64,000 nt of DNA from Allium sativum. Taxonomy: Eukaryota; Streptophyta; Magnoliopsida; Asparagales; Amaryllidaceae. Below are positions 1 to 12,700 of this stretch, piece by piece; the first letter of the stretch is position 1, and every line of letters begins with the position of its first letter. A model generated the notes under the pieces. That model saw only the letters and a program-made list of their open reading frames with translations. It was not told where the DNA came from and did not search any database. A program made the translations under genes and the position numbers. The stretch lies in assembly GCA_030737875.1 (NCBI GenBank), contig CM060915.1, positions 634,014,786 to 634,078,785 of the forward strand. The letters are read 5' to 3'.

Positions 1-1880
1 ATAAGAGGTTAGACAAAGTTGAAACTATAAGGTGTAGATTGAGCTACAGATCAAACCATTGTTCATGCAACGAAATATTTTTCTGATTCCCACACATTTT
101 GTATTTTACATTTTTTAGTGTGTGCCCACATACAGCAGGGCATAAAATGTTTGTGCACATTCAAGCTAACACGGGTCTGTAGAGATGGATAAATAAATTA
201 CATTAATATATTATGGGTCCCGATTTATTTTCTAAGGTACTTATAACTTGTTTAATAAACAGGCTTAGGGTTTAAGTCTCAAGTGATAGTTTCCCGACTT
301 GTTAATAAGAGATTTTGGAAAGATGTCAAAAGAGGGAAGTTTGCTTTAGTAAAACGTAAATAATCGTAAGCATGACTATGATCTTGTTTGGAGTGTGTTG
401 GTCAAGCAAATAAAGGCTACATGCAGGCTTGTTTGTTTATCCAAATAAAAGTTATTTGTATTATTACATGTTATTTAGTTTCTGATTTAATATGTGCACC
501 AATCTTGGTTTATTTTATAGCAGATTACCATATTTTAATTTGTCAAAAGAAAAAACGATAAATCAAGCATACAGTAATTTTATAGTTTTTTAGATTTGTT
601 CTTTGATAAATTAGTACCAACCCGAAAATTTACATATAAGAGATATTAGGACCTCTTATTAGAAGTCATAACATATAGAACTCTAATTTGTATCCTGTAA
701 CACATGCTTCAGATAGTGGTGTATCATTGTTAGTTGCTAAAGTTGAAATTTCACTTGCATTTGAAATATTCACAATAGTCAGGACATTAAGGTTGATTTG
801 TAGGGAATATGAGAAGATTTGGTGATAGAGAACAATACAGTGGAACTTCTCATGCTGGTTAAGGTGATTTGTGGAAAAAAGGCTGTTGTTCTAGTAGATT
901 ATCAACCTGGGTTCACGGTAAATTCATTCTATACATTTTAGATTATTATATAACTGCATTTAAGATTGATTAGAAATCGGAAATTATTATTTTCCATCAA
1001 AATGGATATGGACATACCTTCCATTGAAACTGGCTTTATAAAACACATGCTCATGCAAAAAATCTTGTGAATCCATTCTTTGTATGTTATGTTCTGGGAG
1101 CCACTGGCCATGATAACCGATTGCATGGTTGTATTCAAAATATTGAGTGCAACACTATTATACTTTTTCAGTTTTAGCAAAATTAGTGTAAAGAAAATTA
1201 TGTAAATACAGCAAAATATTGATTAATTTTGTTTATCTAAGAATTCAATCATGAGTTCACATATGCTAAGCGTTTGCAACTAACATCTCTACTCTACACA
1301 TAGAGTGGAAAACATGGATATATAAAATTATATATAAGATAGAGTTTTAATTTTCATGCAATTGTCGGATATAATTCAATTAATAATGGTTTTCCAAGTC
1401 AAATATGGTTGCTGGACCAAAGACATGCATTTACAGTCCATTCTAGTAATATTTGTAAAATGAATAGGTAAAGCTATTTCAGGAAGATGTTCAAAAACAT
1501 TACCTAAGTAGAGTTGTTGATGCCTATATTATTATTTTCTTAGTTTATAGTGAAATTAATGTGTGCCTTCTACCATATGTTAGTTTCAGGTATCCGTTGT
1601 TGCATTTGCTGTCTTGGTGGCCAATTTAGATTGTCTACTGTGTTATGAAGCTGGCTTGTAAATATTATCTTTGTCCATGAATTTGTGTAAACTTTGTTTG
1701 TGGATGTTGTATTCAACTTAGTTTATGAAAATGATTAATATATATGTTATTACATAATAGTTTTCGTTTGATTTATATGTGTTATATATATTATTTGGTT
1801 GAAATATATTATAATGCAGTTTAGATTAATGATATGTGTGCAAATATTGCAATAGAGCAACGTGATATGAGTGTTGTAAA
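1..1880. other. Unassigned A+T-rich DNA, no gene recognised
   Basis: No open frame here has a recognisable domain. The longest, on the minus strand at 938-1180, is only 80 codons and has no family motif. There is no clear LTR terminus, TSD or tandem repeat. It could be ordinary intergenic DNA or an old unrecognisable transposon. Confidence 0.5.
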
Positions 1881-1894
1881 AGTACGAGGAACAA

Positions 1895-2165
1895 ACGATA
1901 GCGTTTAGATTATGCTGCCAGTCCTATATAAATATAATGCATATTACTAGGACAACACAATCAAAATACTGTGAAAAACTAATGAGCATTTATAAACTGC
2001 TGACAAAAACACTATTTATAGCACAAAAAGAACGCTGTCGAATATATTTATCACAACGTTTATTTTTTATTGTTAATAATTTCATATCTACGACCACATG
2101 TCATTATACAGCGTTTCTAATAACGCTGTTATATCATATTGCAGCGATTTTGAAACACTGTTATA
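1895..2165. repeat. Cluster of short AGCGTT/AACGCT inverted motifs
   Basis: Several copies of an AGCGTT-type word and its complement are scattered here: GATAGCGTTT near 1897, AACGCTGTCG at 2031, a perfect hairpin at 2108-2129 (arms ACAGCGTT and AACGCTGT around TCTAAT), and a degenerate copy near 2142. Reiterated AGCG/CGCT words are typical of subterminal regions of plant CACTA-type DNA transposons. No CACTA terminus or 3-bp TSD was located, so that origin is inference. Confidence 0.35.
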
Positions 2166-2561
2166 TCATATAGCTAACGTATATATAGAATCTCAAATAT
2201 ACTAGATTGATATAGAATCACATTCTAGTCGCTTAAGGATGATTCTGGTGATAGATGCATCATCATTGTTTATCTTCAAGTTTCAAAAGTGCGATGACTA
2301 TATAATTCCAATTAAAACGTCGTAATATACTTAAACTAATTTAAGTAAGTATTTGGAAATGACTTGAGTTTACATTTAACTGGTATCAGTTAAATAGATT
2401 GAAAGGGTAAAAGTAAATCAAATGAATCAAAATTTAACGTAAGTTAAATAAAATTGGAATGATAAAACCAATATGAGAATAGAAGATAAATTGAGCTAGA
2501 TCAAATTAAATATTGAATTGATTTGAAATTAGTTGGAATTGGATATATTTATAAGGTTCTT

Positions 2562-3404
2562 TTGGCTTACGTCCCTGAAAACTATCAAAATTCAAATAGC
2601 CTCCCTCCCATCTTTTCTATGTAAAGCGGGTCCCTAAAATGCACGTTATGTGTTTTTGGACAAAAAACCGCGCTGTCCGGTAAAAAAAATATTCTAAAAT
2701 TTGCAAACATTCCTAGAAGACCATGAAGAAAAATCACTTGCATACATGTATGCATGTATACACAATAGTTGCACACATGTATGCAAGTATTCACGAAGCA
2801 GTTTACACTGAAAATCTGCGTGAAATCTTGCATACATGTATGCAACTATTCTATATACTTCCATAAATGTATGCAAGTAAATCATGAAAATTTCAAGTTG
2901 AAAAATAGGCGTGAGCACTTGCATGCATGTATGCAAGTATTTCGTTTTCTTGCATACATGTATGCAAGTAAACATGAACTGATATTTGTGTCCGCAGATT
3001 GCTGCTGCAAGTATTCTGTTTTATTGCGAACTGATTTGCATGATTGCGAATTATTGCACAGTTATATGCAAGAATATGTATTACTTGGATGCATGTATGA
3101 AAAAAAGCCAACGCAGATGCAACACTGAAATAGTTGCACAGATGAATGCAAGAATTTCAAATATTTGCATACTATGATGCAATTATCTGTTGCTACGTTG
3201 TTTATCTGTATTTTTAGTTTTTGACATGTTTTTTGATGGTTTTATGAGCTGAAATTTTTGACGATTACATGTTTAATTTAAATATGAATTTTCGTGATTT
3301 TTTTATTTTTTTAACCTATTTTCGGAAAATAGGGACTTAATCTATAATAAGTTTAGGACCGGATGTGAGCCTAATTTTGAAACTTTCCAGGGATGTGTGT
3401 CTAA
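2562..3404. mobile_element. Candidate MITE-like element with degenerate terminal inverted repeats
   Basis: The left end (2562-2592) and the reverse complement of the right end (3373-3404) align over about 31 bp with roughly two thirds identity, sharing ATCCCTG or GTCCCTG followed by a CAAAATT block. The interior has no coding potential and is dominated by the palindromic array. I found no clear TSD, so the exact ends and superfamily (Mutator-like is one option) are uncertain. Confidence 0.4.
2737..3180. repeat. Palindromic minisatellite, about 90-bp unit with two palindromes each
   Basis: The 20-bp perfect palindrome CTTGCATACATGTATGCAAG occurs exactly at 2949-2968, with near-copies starting at about 2737, 2772, 2827, 2860 and 2918. 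Spacing alternates between about 33 and 57 bp, giving a unit of about 90 bp with roughly three clear copies. Degenerate copies continue to about 3180. The overlapping short open frames here, rich in HTCMQ and AYMYA words, are products of the repeat and not genes. Confidence 0.8.
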
Positions 3405-3408
3405 TATT

Positions 3409-3417
3409 CACACACAC

Positions 3418-3481
<64 letters not shown>
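3409..3481. repeat. Compound microsatellite (CA)n(TA)n
   Basis: A pure CA run passes into a long TA run directly after the right end of the candidate MITE-like element. It marks the junction with the retroelement sequence that begins at 3484. Confidence 0.95.
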
Positions 3482-3483
<2 letters not shown>

Positions 3484-3485
<2 letters not shown>

Positions 3486-3832
3486 CAGGTTATTGATTGA
3501 AAGTCGAGAAGAGGAATAAAATTGTATGCCCGATAAACAGGTACACATTTACTATATTAATTGGGTTTGATGATTTTATGAGCCGCTTGGCTTTTGGATT
3601 TTCTTTTGATTGAGGGGACCTAGAGAGGAAAGTTGTAGTTGTACCAATCAACCCGTAAAAAGCAGGTTATTCTGAAATTTTTTGAAAATTTAAAGCATTA
3701 GCCAAATTTCGAAAAATTGGGAAGTTCTTAGAAAACTGAAAAGTTTAAGTACCTAAGAAGTTTGAACGTAGGCCGAGTTGGTTAAGTAAACGACCTTTGG
3801 TTCCATCTTCGATTTTGGGACAAAACCTTTTT
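3484..3832 (+). other. 3' internal (untranslated) end of a Ty3-type LTR element
   Basis: Non-coding sequence immediately upstream of a polypurine tract and an LTR, so it is read as the 3' internal end of the element whose LTR starts at 3846. The part up to about 3720 resembles, in reverse complement, 7660-7945 inside the solo LTR at 5234-10573 (shared blocks AGAAGAGGAATAAAATTGT and GATGATTTTATGAGCC). The element upstream of 3484 is missing. Confidence 0.5.
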
Positions 3833-3845
3833 AAGTGGGAGAGAT
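3833..3845 (+). other. Polypurine tract of the 3846 LTR element
   Basis: AAGTGGGAGAGAT lies directly before TGTAACGACCCG. The wider context GGGACAAAACC...AAGTGGGAGAG resembles the GGGGACGAAATTTC...polypurine context of the intact Tekay-type element in this window. It is the likely plus-strand primer site and shows that the following LTR is a 3' LTR in forward orientation. Confidence 0.75.
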
Positions 3846-6800
3846 TGTAACGACCCGAAATTTTAGTCAACTTAAAATATGAGTTTAAATTGTTTTTAAT
3901 GGATTTTAAACATTTATAATGATTTATTTTGAGAATTAGCGACTTATATTTAAAACGGAGTTTGAACGTATAGGTTTGTCTTAATTACAAAAAGAGCTTG
4001 TAACGTTGTGGTAGTTCGAAAAATTTAGTTTTGAACTTTAACTAAATGTATAGAGTTTAATATAAGTCGGATATGTAAAACAAGAAACATTAGAATCTAT
4101 TTAATTATATTTTTTGATGGAATTGAGAAATTGAGATTTCGTGTTATAAATTGTAAGTTATGTCCAAAGTAAAATTTCAAATAGTTGTTATGGAATCGTT
4201 TATAAATTATAACGATTTATTATAGAAAATAAAAGGATTTTTATTATAAAATCGAATATCGCTTTAACTTGGATTTTGAAAATATCTAATTATAAACCCG
4301 AGTATGTTTTTTTTGGTGCTACATGATATTATATTGGAATATATACGATAATATTAATTTATTATTGTTAATTTTAACTGTTGAATTTATTTATATTTTA
4401 TTGGTTTTACATAGGCCTTAAAATAGCCATTTTGCAAACGACCTCCGTTTTCGATGAAACCAATTTTATTAGATCTGGAACGTCAAATTATTGTTAATTT
4501 TCAAATTTCAAGTCAATTGGTGTTCGTATGTAAGCATGGTAAAAATAAATGCACATTGAAATTAAAGATTTAACGTTATATTGATTTATAATTTAAACCT
4601 GAGAAAAAATTATTAAAGCAATCGAATCAGCTTATGAAACCTATTCCATTGAGTCCTGGATATAGGCATTTGGCTAGGAATTTAGTCATTGGGATTCATT
4701 TGGAGTTCGGAGCATGAAACTTCATAACGAAGTAACAAATGGTTAAAATATTATTTAAAATAGACTATAAAAGACCCTTAACTCTAAAACCCTAAACCAA
4801 ATTTATGAGCGCTGCCACCCATTATTATCAATGGCTTGAATCTTTCGATAATTCCCCTCGTTTTTGTGCAAATCCACAAGTCGAATCACCAAACTTTCAA
4901 CTACGAAATCACTGAGCTTGACGAGATACGATTTTGATGGGTGGTGATGGGTTTTAAAATCGTCGTTGGTGAGAAATTGGAGCTGGAGGTCAAAAACTTT
5001 GGTCTCGAATTCTGGAGCAACGGAGGTCTCAAGCTGCATGGTTTTCGGGGGTTAGAAGGAGGATGAGGCGAAGGGTTGCGGCGTGGTGATACTTGATCGG
5101 TGTCCGGCTCATGGTAGCATCCCTGGCGATCGATTATAGGAAGGGAGTTCGTTCATGTAAAGGGTATGGAACTGGAATCGTGAGCGAAGAAGGAGAATAT
5201 GAGGTCGGTTGTGTTATCTATTTTAAGATGTAATGTGACGATCCCAAAACCTCATGCCACGGTGTTAAGGATAATCATTGGAGTATAACACATTAATCAA
5301 CATCAGCAGAGTACAGATAATAGCATAAACATGAAATAGAATAATTTACACAAATATGACAGCGGAATCATATATATCACTACATCAAAGAGCACCGTGC
5401 AGGATACTACTTAGTGCATAATAATACATAATCAGTCTACATCGCCTGTGGCGGAATCATACATATAGAGTACATAAACTAAACATTAGTCTACATCGCC
5501 TGTGGCGGAATCATAATACATATACAATAATGGCGGAAAAGTCACAATCATCACAATGTAGTCAAGCCTCGCCATGAATCCAAAAGTGCACCTCTACTGC
5601 GGTGCCAAGCCAAAATATGTCAGCTACCTGTAACTAGGCTGCCCATGTGAAAATGAGGGCACCTGAGTTTGCAAGGTGAAACAAACTACGAGTCAGTCAT
5701 GGGACTGGTATGAGAAATCTACTTAACTAGTTATACAACAACAATAAGGCAAATCAAAGGACCGTGCCACTTTCGCGGAACGGGTTTACTCCAATGAGTG
5801 CTAGTGCATGAAATAAAGTAAATTTTAAATCATCGCAATGCTTTTGTAAAAAGAAGCCATTATAAGACTCAGGTCCCATCACACAATGCAACGCAAGCCG
5901 GAGGATAGAGTTTTACCTTATAACGGTCAAAAATGCTTCATACGTATAAAACAAAAGTGTGTGATATTATTACTAGTATATATATGTTTTCAAAAGCAAA
6001 TTCAATCATAAATATCAATCCTAGGCGGTATAGCTACCATTTACTATGTCGCCATACTAGTAATACAATCACTTCCGCAATTTCGTATCGGAAATTGGAT
6101 TCCATCATGAGTCGAGGCAAGGGGCAAGCTCCTCTCCGTTCGAGACACTCTAGCAAATGCCTCGGGACCGCACACAGCAATCTGTGGATCCTCCAAGGCC
6201 GGTCCTCTCTTACTTTTGAGGATTAGCAATTCCTATACACACGTTTCCCGGTCCTTACGGACCTATAATCGAGGCGCCTCGCATTCCAACAACCACACAG
6301 GTGAAAAGTAGATATAAATGTTAGGGTTGGTAGGTCACTGACACCACCATAGCTAGAAAGAAACGTCGTGCACTCATTGGGTCCTTCTACCGTTTTTGAC
6401 TCATATCGGGATGTGAGGCCTGCGAATCCACATTATACACAAAGCTATGTCACACATACCATGCTTTTATCATCAACCACAAGACTTTGCTTTGCAACAG
6501 AACCCTTGATCATATGCCACTTAGGTGTGCCACACAGGCAGTTCACTCCACGCGACTGATTTCTATCAATATATAACCTCTAACCTCGTACATCTCAGAG
6601 AAGGGTGTTAAGCAAGAGAATAAATTCTCCGCTGCCAAACAGATATATATTTAACAGAGATCAATCAACACAGAACAAAATCTAATGTCAGACACACAGT
6701 CCATTTACAAGTTCGTTCTGGGTTTGAACGAAACCGGAGGCACCATATTCCTCGCGTATCCGCACAATCAACAATACGTCCGGACAGCTACTACTTTAGC

Positions 6801-7999
6801 TCCTTCAAGGTAGCTACTCCAATCACGAGCATCAGTAGCGCCGATCCATCCAATGTGAAGATCGTCGGTCTTGAACCGTCTTCATCTCTTCGACTTCTCA
6901 CCGTCGATCGATTATTTGAAATGAGAATTAACTCGGCCTTCTCAAATAATCCACGTATATTTAGATTTTCAAATCAATTCTTCACATGGTTAAATTACTC
7001 AACATTCACATTTCAGTTCCTTAGTATAATTCTCATTTTAAATACATTCAACCATCACATATCAAGAAAACACAGCAAAATTGGTTTATTTCCATTCTAT
7101 ATCATTTATAATATTTTAGAACGATATATCGCCATTTTTATTTATATAAAAACGGCCATATTTAATTAAACGACGTTTCAGGTCGTGCCGAGGCACTGGC
7201 GCTATTTTTCACTAAATTGTTTTACACATATCTGAAAATCTAACCGTTGGATCTTCACAAACTTTATTTCATTAGAAGGATCTTTTCAAAACGAACCCAA
7301 CGGTTTCAGTTTTGGGAAAATCCGTTGGTCGGATTTCCCATATTAGTCATTTGAAGTTACGATTTCAAAATGCGAACTGCAGCGTCGTTATTCGATTTAA
7401 TTTAATTATATTTATATTTATATATAAATATAATCGATTTTGGCGCTGTTTTTCTTCAGATTTGAATTAAACATTCCAGAGAATCCAACCGTCGGATCTT
7501 TACAAAGTTGGTGCCGTTGGAAGGATATTTCCAAGGCAAACCTAACGGTTGCGGTTTCGGGAAAATCCGATGGTCGGATTTCCTGCACTAGTCGTTTGAA
7601 ATCACGGTTTCAAAACACGAACTGCACGACCACGATTCGTTTTAATTATATATATATATAGTTCATTCAACGATTTCAATATCGTTTTCACTTCAAATAT
7701 TTCACTAACGCCTTTAAATTTTGGAAAATTTCGCCATAACCTCCTTTGTACGGGAGGGGCTGGGAAAATTCCCAAATAGCCACATGGCCATCTCATCTTA
7801 AAAAGAAAAAGAAAAAGCCAAGCGGCTAGCCAATAGGCTCATAAAATCATCACCCAAGCAAAACAGTAAACATGTACCTATTTGTCGGGCAAACAATTTT
7901 ATTCCTCTTCTCTAGCCTCTTTGCTATAACCTGTTCAATAAATATGCATGTACATATGTGCAATTCTTATCACTTATCATTTTCCATTAACTTCATATT

Positions 8000-8640
8000 T
8001 GATTCAATTTGGTTTAAAAGTCACCATTCATTCTAATGTTGCATACACAAGCAAAAATCATATCATTAGCTAATTAATGAATATTTCAACTCATGCATAT
8101 TTATTTGAACAAGTGGTTATTTTTAACACTTCACATTTCAAAAATGATATTTTTGGCGAACTAAAATATTTTTCAACACATGACTATTTTATTTAGTTCC
8201 TATACATGTTAAAAATAATATTCATTTCACAAATATTTATTTCAACATTCGTATATTTTTAGCAAATCACATATATGATAAAAATCGTATTTTTATCATC
8301 TAAAATATTTATTCAACACATGAACCTTTTCAACACACGCACTTCTCAACACATGAGCATTTCCACACATGGATATTTTATATAGTTTGTTCATATAAGA
8401 AAGATGAAATTTTTATTGTTGAAACAATTTATTTATAACGCGAATATTTTACATACTTCATATATTTTATAAAAATTGTGATTTTTATTGTTTAAACACT
8501 TTATTCATTCAACACATGAATTTAATTTTCCCACATTACTTCTCAACACATGAGCACTTCCACACATGGATATAGTTTCAACACATGAAAATAATTTCAA
8601 CATATGAAAACAATTCTAACACATGAATATTATTCAAAAT
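8000..8640. repeat. Imperfect short repeats built on an AACACATGA word
   Basis: The word CAACACATGA or CACACATGGATAT recurs many times, alternating with ATTTTTAT-type blocks, inside the solo LTR. No fixed period is visible. This is consistent with decayed tandem repeats within the LTR. Confidence 0.5.
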
Positions 8641-8944
8641 TTTGGCAGCATAACGGCAGGGTAGTTAAAACCGGCACCGTCCCGAGCACGGCTCCTCGCT
8701 TTACCTTAACACCTCGCGGTTTTTGACAATGGGGATTTCATGCATCTAGTTCGCACGCAGGCGGCATGTTTTATTTTCATTTCCACAATTATTTCCAATT
8801 TGTTTCAATCACCAATGGGTATTTTTCAACCACAACCAATAAATATTAACCACAAACAATTATTCAACCATTCGCATTATTCACCAAATTTTTCACACCA
8901 ATTCACAAACAATAAATATCGTCCATGGTTTGTGGACGAGGGAA

Positions 8945-8999
<55 letters not shown>
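8945..8999. repeat. Compound microsatellite (GT)n(AT)n
   Basis: A GT run passes into an AT run inside the solo LTR. It gives spurious low-complexity open frames of CVCVCV then IYIYIY type. Confidence 0.95.
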
Positions 9000-9002
<3 letters not shown>

Positions 9003-9466
9003 TCTATATTTCACTTGCATTTCAACACACATATCATTTATACCATGTATGTATAATTCATACTTCGCTCATATAGCTTACACAACGCATGTAAATGAGG
9101 TATACAATACGTGTATAATTTATATTTCGCTTATATAATTTATACATGACATTTCCATTCACATTTTCAATTTAGAAATCTCACATTGGTTGTCGAGGTG
9201 CTAAAAATCCTAGCGATCTCAGAAAAATCCGTGGTCTCTTCTAGGTGGTAGAGAGCCTCCTTGCAGTCACGATGTTTCCTGTTTCATCGAATTTCGTCAA
9301 CACACCATAAAGATATAATTTTTCAAAGTTTGCAACACTTAAAAGTGTTATTTTCAATTTAATTAAACTAAAGCTGATACCTTTCAAAGATGTTCAAAAC
9401 TAGGTTTTGAAAATTCGTGAAATCCGTAGCACTTCGTCCCGATCAGGTTGTATGATGTCGTAGAGG

Positions 9467-9727
9467 GTGGAAAGAGCTTCAGGCACAGGGGGTTTCGTCA
9501 GGATCGGTGGTCGGATCTGGCGGTGGCGGCGCTGGGAAGTCGGCGACTTTGAGGGCGTCGTTCTCGTCGATGGGGCGACGAGGGGGTCGGGGTTTGGTTG
9601 GTTTTGTAGAGGGGAGGCGGCGCTATCGAGATCGGGTGGTGGCGAGGTCAGGCGTAGCCTGAGGCGGTCGGAAATCGCCTGGGAAGGGAGGAGCGACGTG
9701 CGTCGTCGATGTCGAGGGGGTTTCTGA
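9467..9727. other. GC-rich island inside the solo LTR
   Basis: About 260 bp of strongly GC-rich, purine-skewed sequence in an otherwise A+T-rich LTR. It gives an 86-codon Gly/Arg-rich frame with no recognisable domain, which I do not regard as a gene. Comparable islands occur in other long LTRs here (5040-5170, 20880-21130, 24440-24960, 31800-32330), so it may be a promoter-proximal or leader segment of the LTR. Confidence 0.5.
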
Positions 9728-12700
9728 CGTTTTTTTTCTTATTTTATGAATGGAGAATTTTGATTGGCCCGTGGGTTTTATTAAATTTTAAAATAGCGCT
9801 TCTCTACACGAACACCAATTCTAACCCAATGACTGTCGTCCCTAGCTAAATACCCCCATCGCGGACACAATGGGATATGTTTCGTAGGCCAATTCGACAG
9901 TTACAGTCAGTTATTTTTCAAATTAAAGAATAAACCATTTAATATTCAATTTGAACGTACATTTCAATTTCCAACGGCCACAAACTGATTCGAAAAATTC
10001 CAGAAAAATAAATCTAGCTATGTTTTGACGCTACGGTCCCAACAAAACTAGCTTCGTCGAATTCTGAGGTCGTTTGAAAAATGGCCCTTTTCTGGCCGAT
10101 CCAATTTAACAGAAATTGACCAAACACATTTTCTTTTGCCACGCTCACATACTAGCTTCAAAAATTACGAAATTTGAAACCTAGCAATAGTTTGACATCT
10201 CGGATCCAACAAAAGTGGTTTCGTCGAATTCCGAGGACGTTGGCAAAATATCTATTTTCATGGGCTATATATTCTATATAGCGACCTTTCTGAAAATTCA
10301 TTTGGCCATAACATTTGATACCCGCTATGAAACTTCGATTTTTCAGATTCATTAGAAAGGTATTCATAAACAAATTTAAATATTTTTGGTTTCACTAAAA
10401 TTCGTTATATTTTGCACCCGATGCAGTTAGTCAAAGTTTGTATTCAAATTTTCAAACTGCCGCACTATTTCTAATTCACTATTTTATTGAAATATTCTAC
10501 TACAATTTCTCAAATTCCTTTGAAATATCCAATTTAAAAATTTTAAATTGGCTCGTATTTTTCAGTTGTTACATGTAATTAGTTTTAATTTAAAAGTGAT
10601 AAGGGAATTTAATTACCTTAATTAAATCGTGATATTAAAACGCTTATAAATTTCCCATATATAATCAGAATTGGACAATTTAAGATGCACTGGAATCATC
10701 TTGGCAGGATCTACATAATGGAACAAATCTGGACAGATCTGAAAGCAATTGGAATTTTTCTTTGAATTAATCATTTGCTTAATTTAAACGAAACTAATAG
10801 TTATTGCAACGATTAAAAATAACTCAAAGTGAGGACTCCCTCACACAACTGAATTTTATTGCTATTATAAACAAATATGAATATGTATTGATAGCCTATG
10901 TTTGTAATGTTTTCTTCGTGGTTGATGGATGATTTTACAGTCATTACTGTTATTATTATTGAACAGTGAATATAAGTGTTGTCGATAGAAACGCTTATAT
11001 TATAATTATTTGTTGATGGATGATAGTTGATATGGATGTTCTTATATTGTTAACACAAAATGTACACCACGAATATATAATTTGGAAATTGATTAAATTT
11101 CTTTTCATTAGAATTTTAAATGAATTTTATGTTCATTTAAGTGAAATTTGGCGAGAAAATAGAAATTGGATCTTTAAATCGAAACTGATTTAAAAATGGA
11201 GTTGATGTTTCAAATGACTTATGAAATATTTGAAATGGATTTGAAAGATATTTGGATTAAAAACGACTTGTTTTAATCCAAATTGGATTTTGAATGGTAA
11301 ATCCAAGATGTGAACTAGAATTAAGTATATAAACGACATTTTTAACTCATCGGATTTCTCCATTGATTTTATTTATTTTTATAATGAATATTAGAAAATT
11401 TTGGATTTCAAACTATGATACTTTGGAAAATATTATTATTTTAATATTATAATAATATGAATTAATCGATTTTGATTTAAAATTGAATTGGTGAAAGAAC
11501 CGTTTTTAAAACGAGTTTATAAATGTTTTATAAAATACGTTTAAACATAATCAAGGAATTCTATTATAAACAATAAAATGGTTTGAATAGAACGAGTCAC
11601 GCAACAACCATCCGTGAATTTCGACCATTAACTTCAAATTGACGTATCGAGAGATCCGACCATCATATTCTCTCAAGACAAAAAATGTTTGGCTTGGAAT
11701 AGAAAGAGATTTCAAATGAAATGAAAAGTTTTAAAATCTAATTGTTAGATTTTGGGATAATTTCAAATCAAATTTTAATAAAAACAAAACTAGTGCTTTA
11801 AATGACCTGAAATTGGATTTCAATGAATTAAGCTATTTTTAAATTTTTAAAAATAGGGAAAAATTAGGATAAATCATAATAAATAATTTAAAAGTGATTT
11901 GGACTAAATATATTCATTTTTGAATAGTAGAAAGCTATTTTGTGAAATTTAGCTATTTAGCAAAAGTGATTGAAACGGTTTGAGGTTAAGTACTTAACCA
12001 AGTTAAGTTTTTTCAATTAATAAATATTGTATTTGAATGGAAACAATCTTCGGATATTTCAATATTGGATTCAATAATTATACGGATATTGTTGTGAGTA
12101 ATTCGGAAGATAGAGATATCGTTATTCCCTTTACGGTATTGTTTGTCTCAGAATTTGATACTGAATATAAGTCAATACGATTTTTATTCCAAGCCTTGTA
12201 TTTGATATCAAATTGGATTTTGGGTTTGTCAGTGTCTTCAATAATACTGTTCTAAAACCCAGTCGTAAGTAAAGTTTATGGAATAAATCTTTTACATAAG
12301 ATTTAATGAAATTTTCCAAACTGTAGTTTTCTAATTAATAAATTTAATTGGAATTGAATGGAAATCGATTTAGTGATAATTGAGATGAACCTCCATGGAG
12401 GAAGACCTTTACTATTTACGGAATTTCAAAGGCTTTGTCATTATTCTGCTTATGGTATTAGTCATGATATGGAAATTCATATTGATTATAAACTGTTATG
12501 ATTTACGTGAAGATTCCATTGCTAATGAAAGTTTGATTCTGGGTTTATCGTGAACGATGTTTTAAATAACACTTGTTCTTTAACCCATTTAAAGCCAGGA
12601 TTAATTTCCAAAGTTAAGTAATCATTGATTAATGATTTGTGGAGATTAAACCTATGTCAGGGTTTTTATAAAATCTTTTAATAAATATTTGACTGGATTT

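Larger units (their letters stand above)
5234..10573 (-). mobile_element. Solo LTR, 5340 bp, nested in the 3846 LTR
   Basis: Bounded by TGTGACGATCCC at the left and ...CAGTTGTTACA at the right, flanked by a perfect 5-bp TSD TGTAA (5229-5233 and 10574-10578). On the minus strand it begins TGTAACAACTG and ends GATCGTCACA. It is related to the other long LTRs: the minus strand of 9760-10380 aligns with 54590-55190, and 5640-5800 aligns with 51330-51480. There is no internal coding region, polypurine tract or second LTR, so it is a solo LTR left by LTR-LTR recombination. The interior holds a GT/AT microsatellite, a zone of imperfect repeats and a GC-rich island. Confidence 0.9.

Noticed and set aside
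2737..2968. Regularly spaced palindromic repeats resembling a CRISPR array
   Set aside because: Spacing alternates, spacers are themselves similar, there are no cas genes, and the DNA is a plant nuclear repeat.
2585..3177. Several overlapping open frames with HTCMQ and AYMYA repeats on both strands
   Set aside because: They are translations of the palindromic minisatellite, which is open on both strands because it is its own complement; no domain or codon bias.
9467..9727. 86-codon Gly/Arg-rich frame
   Set aside because: GC-rich LTR segment with no domain; relatives in other LTRs are not open in the same frame.
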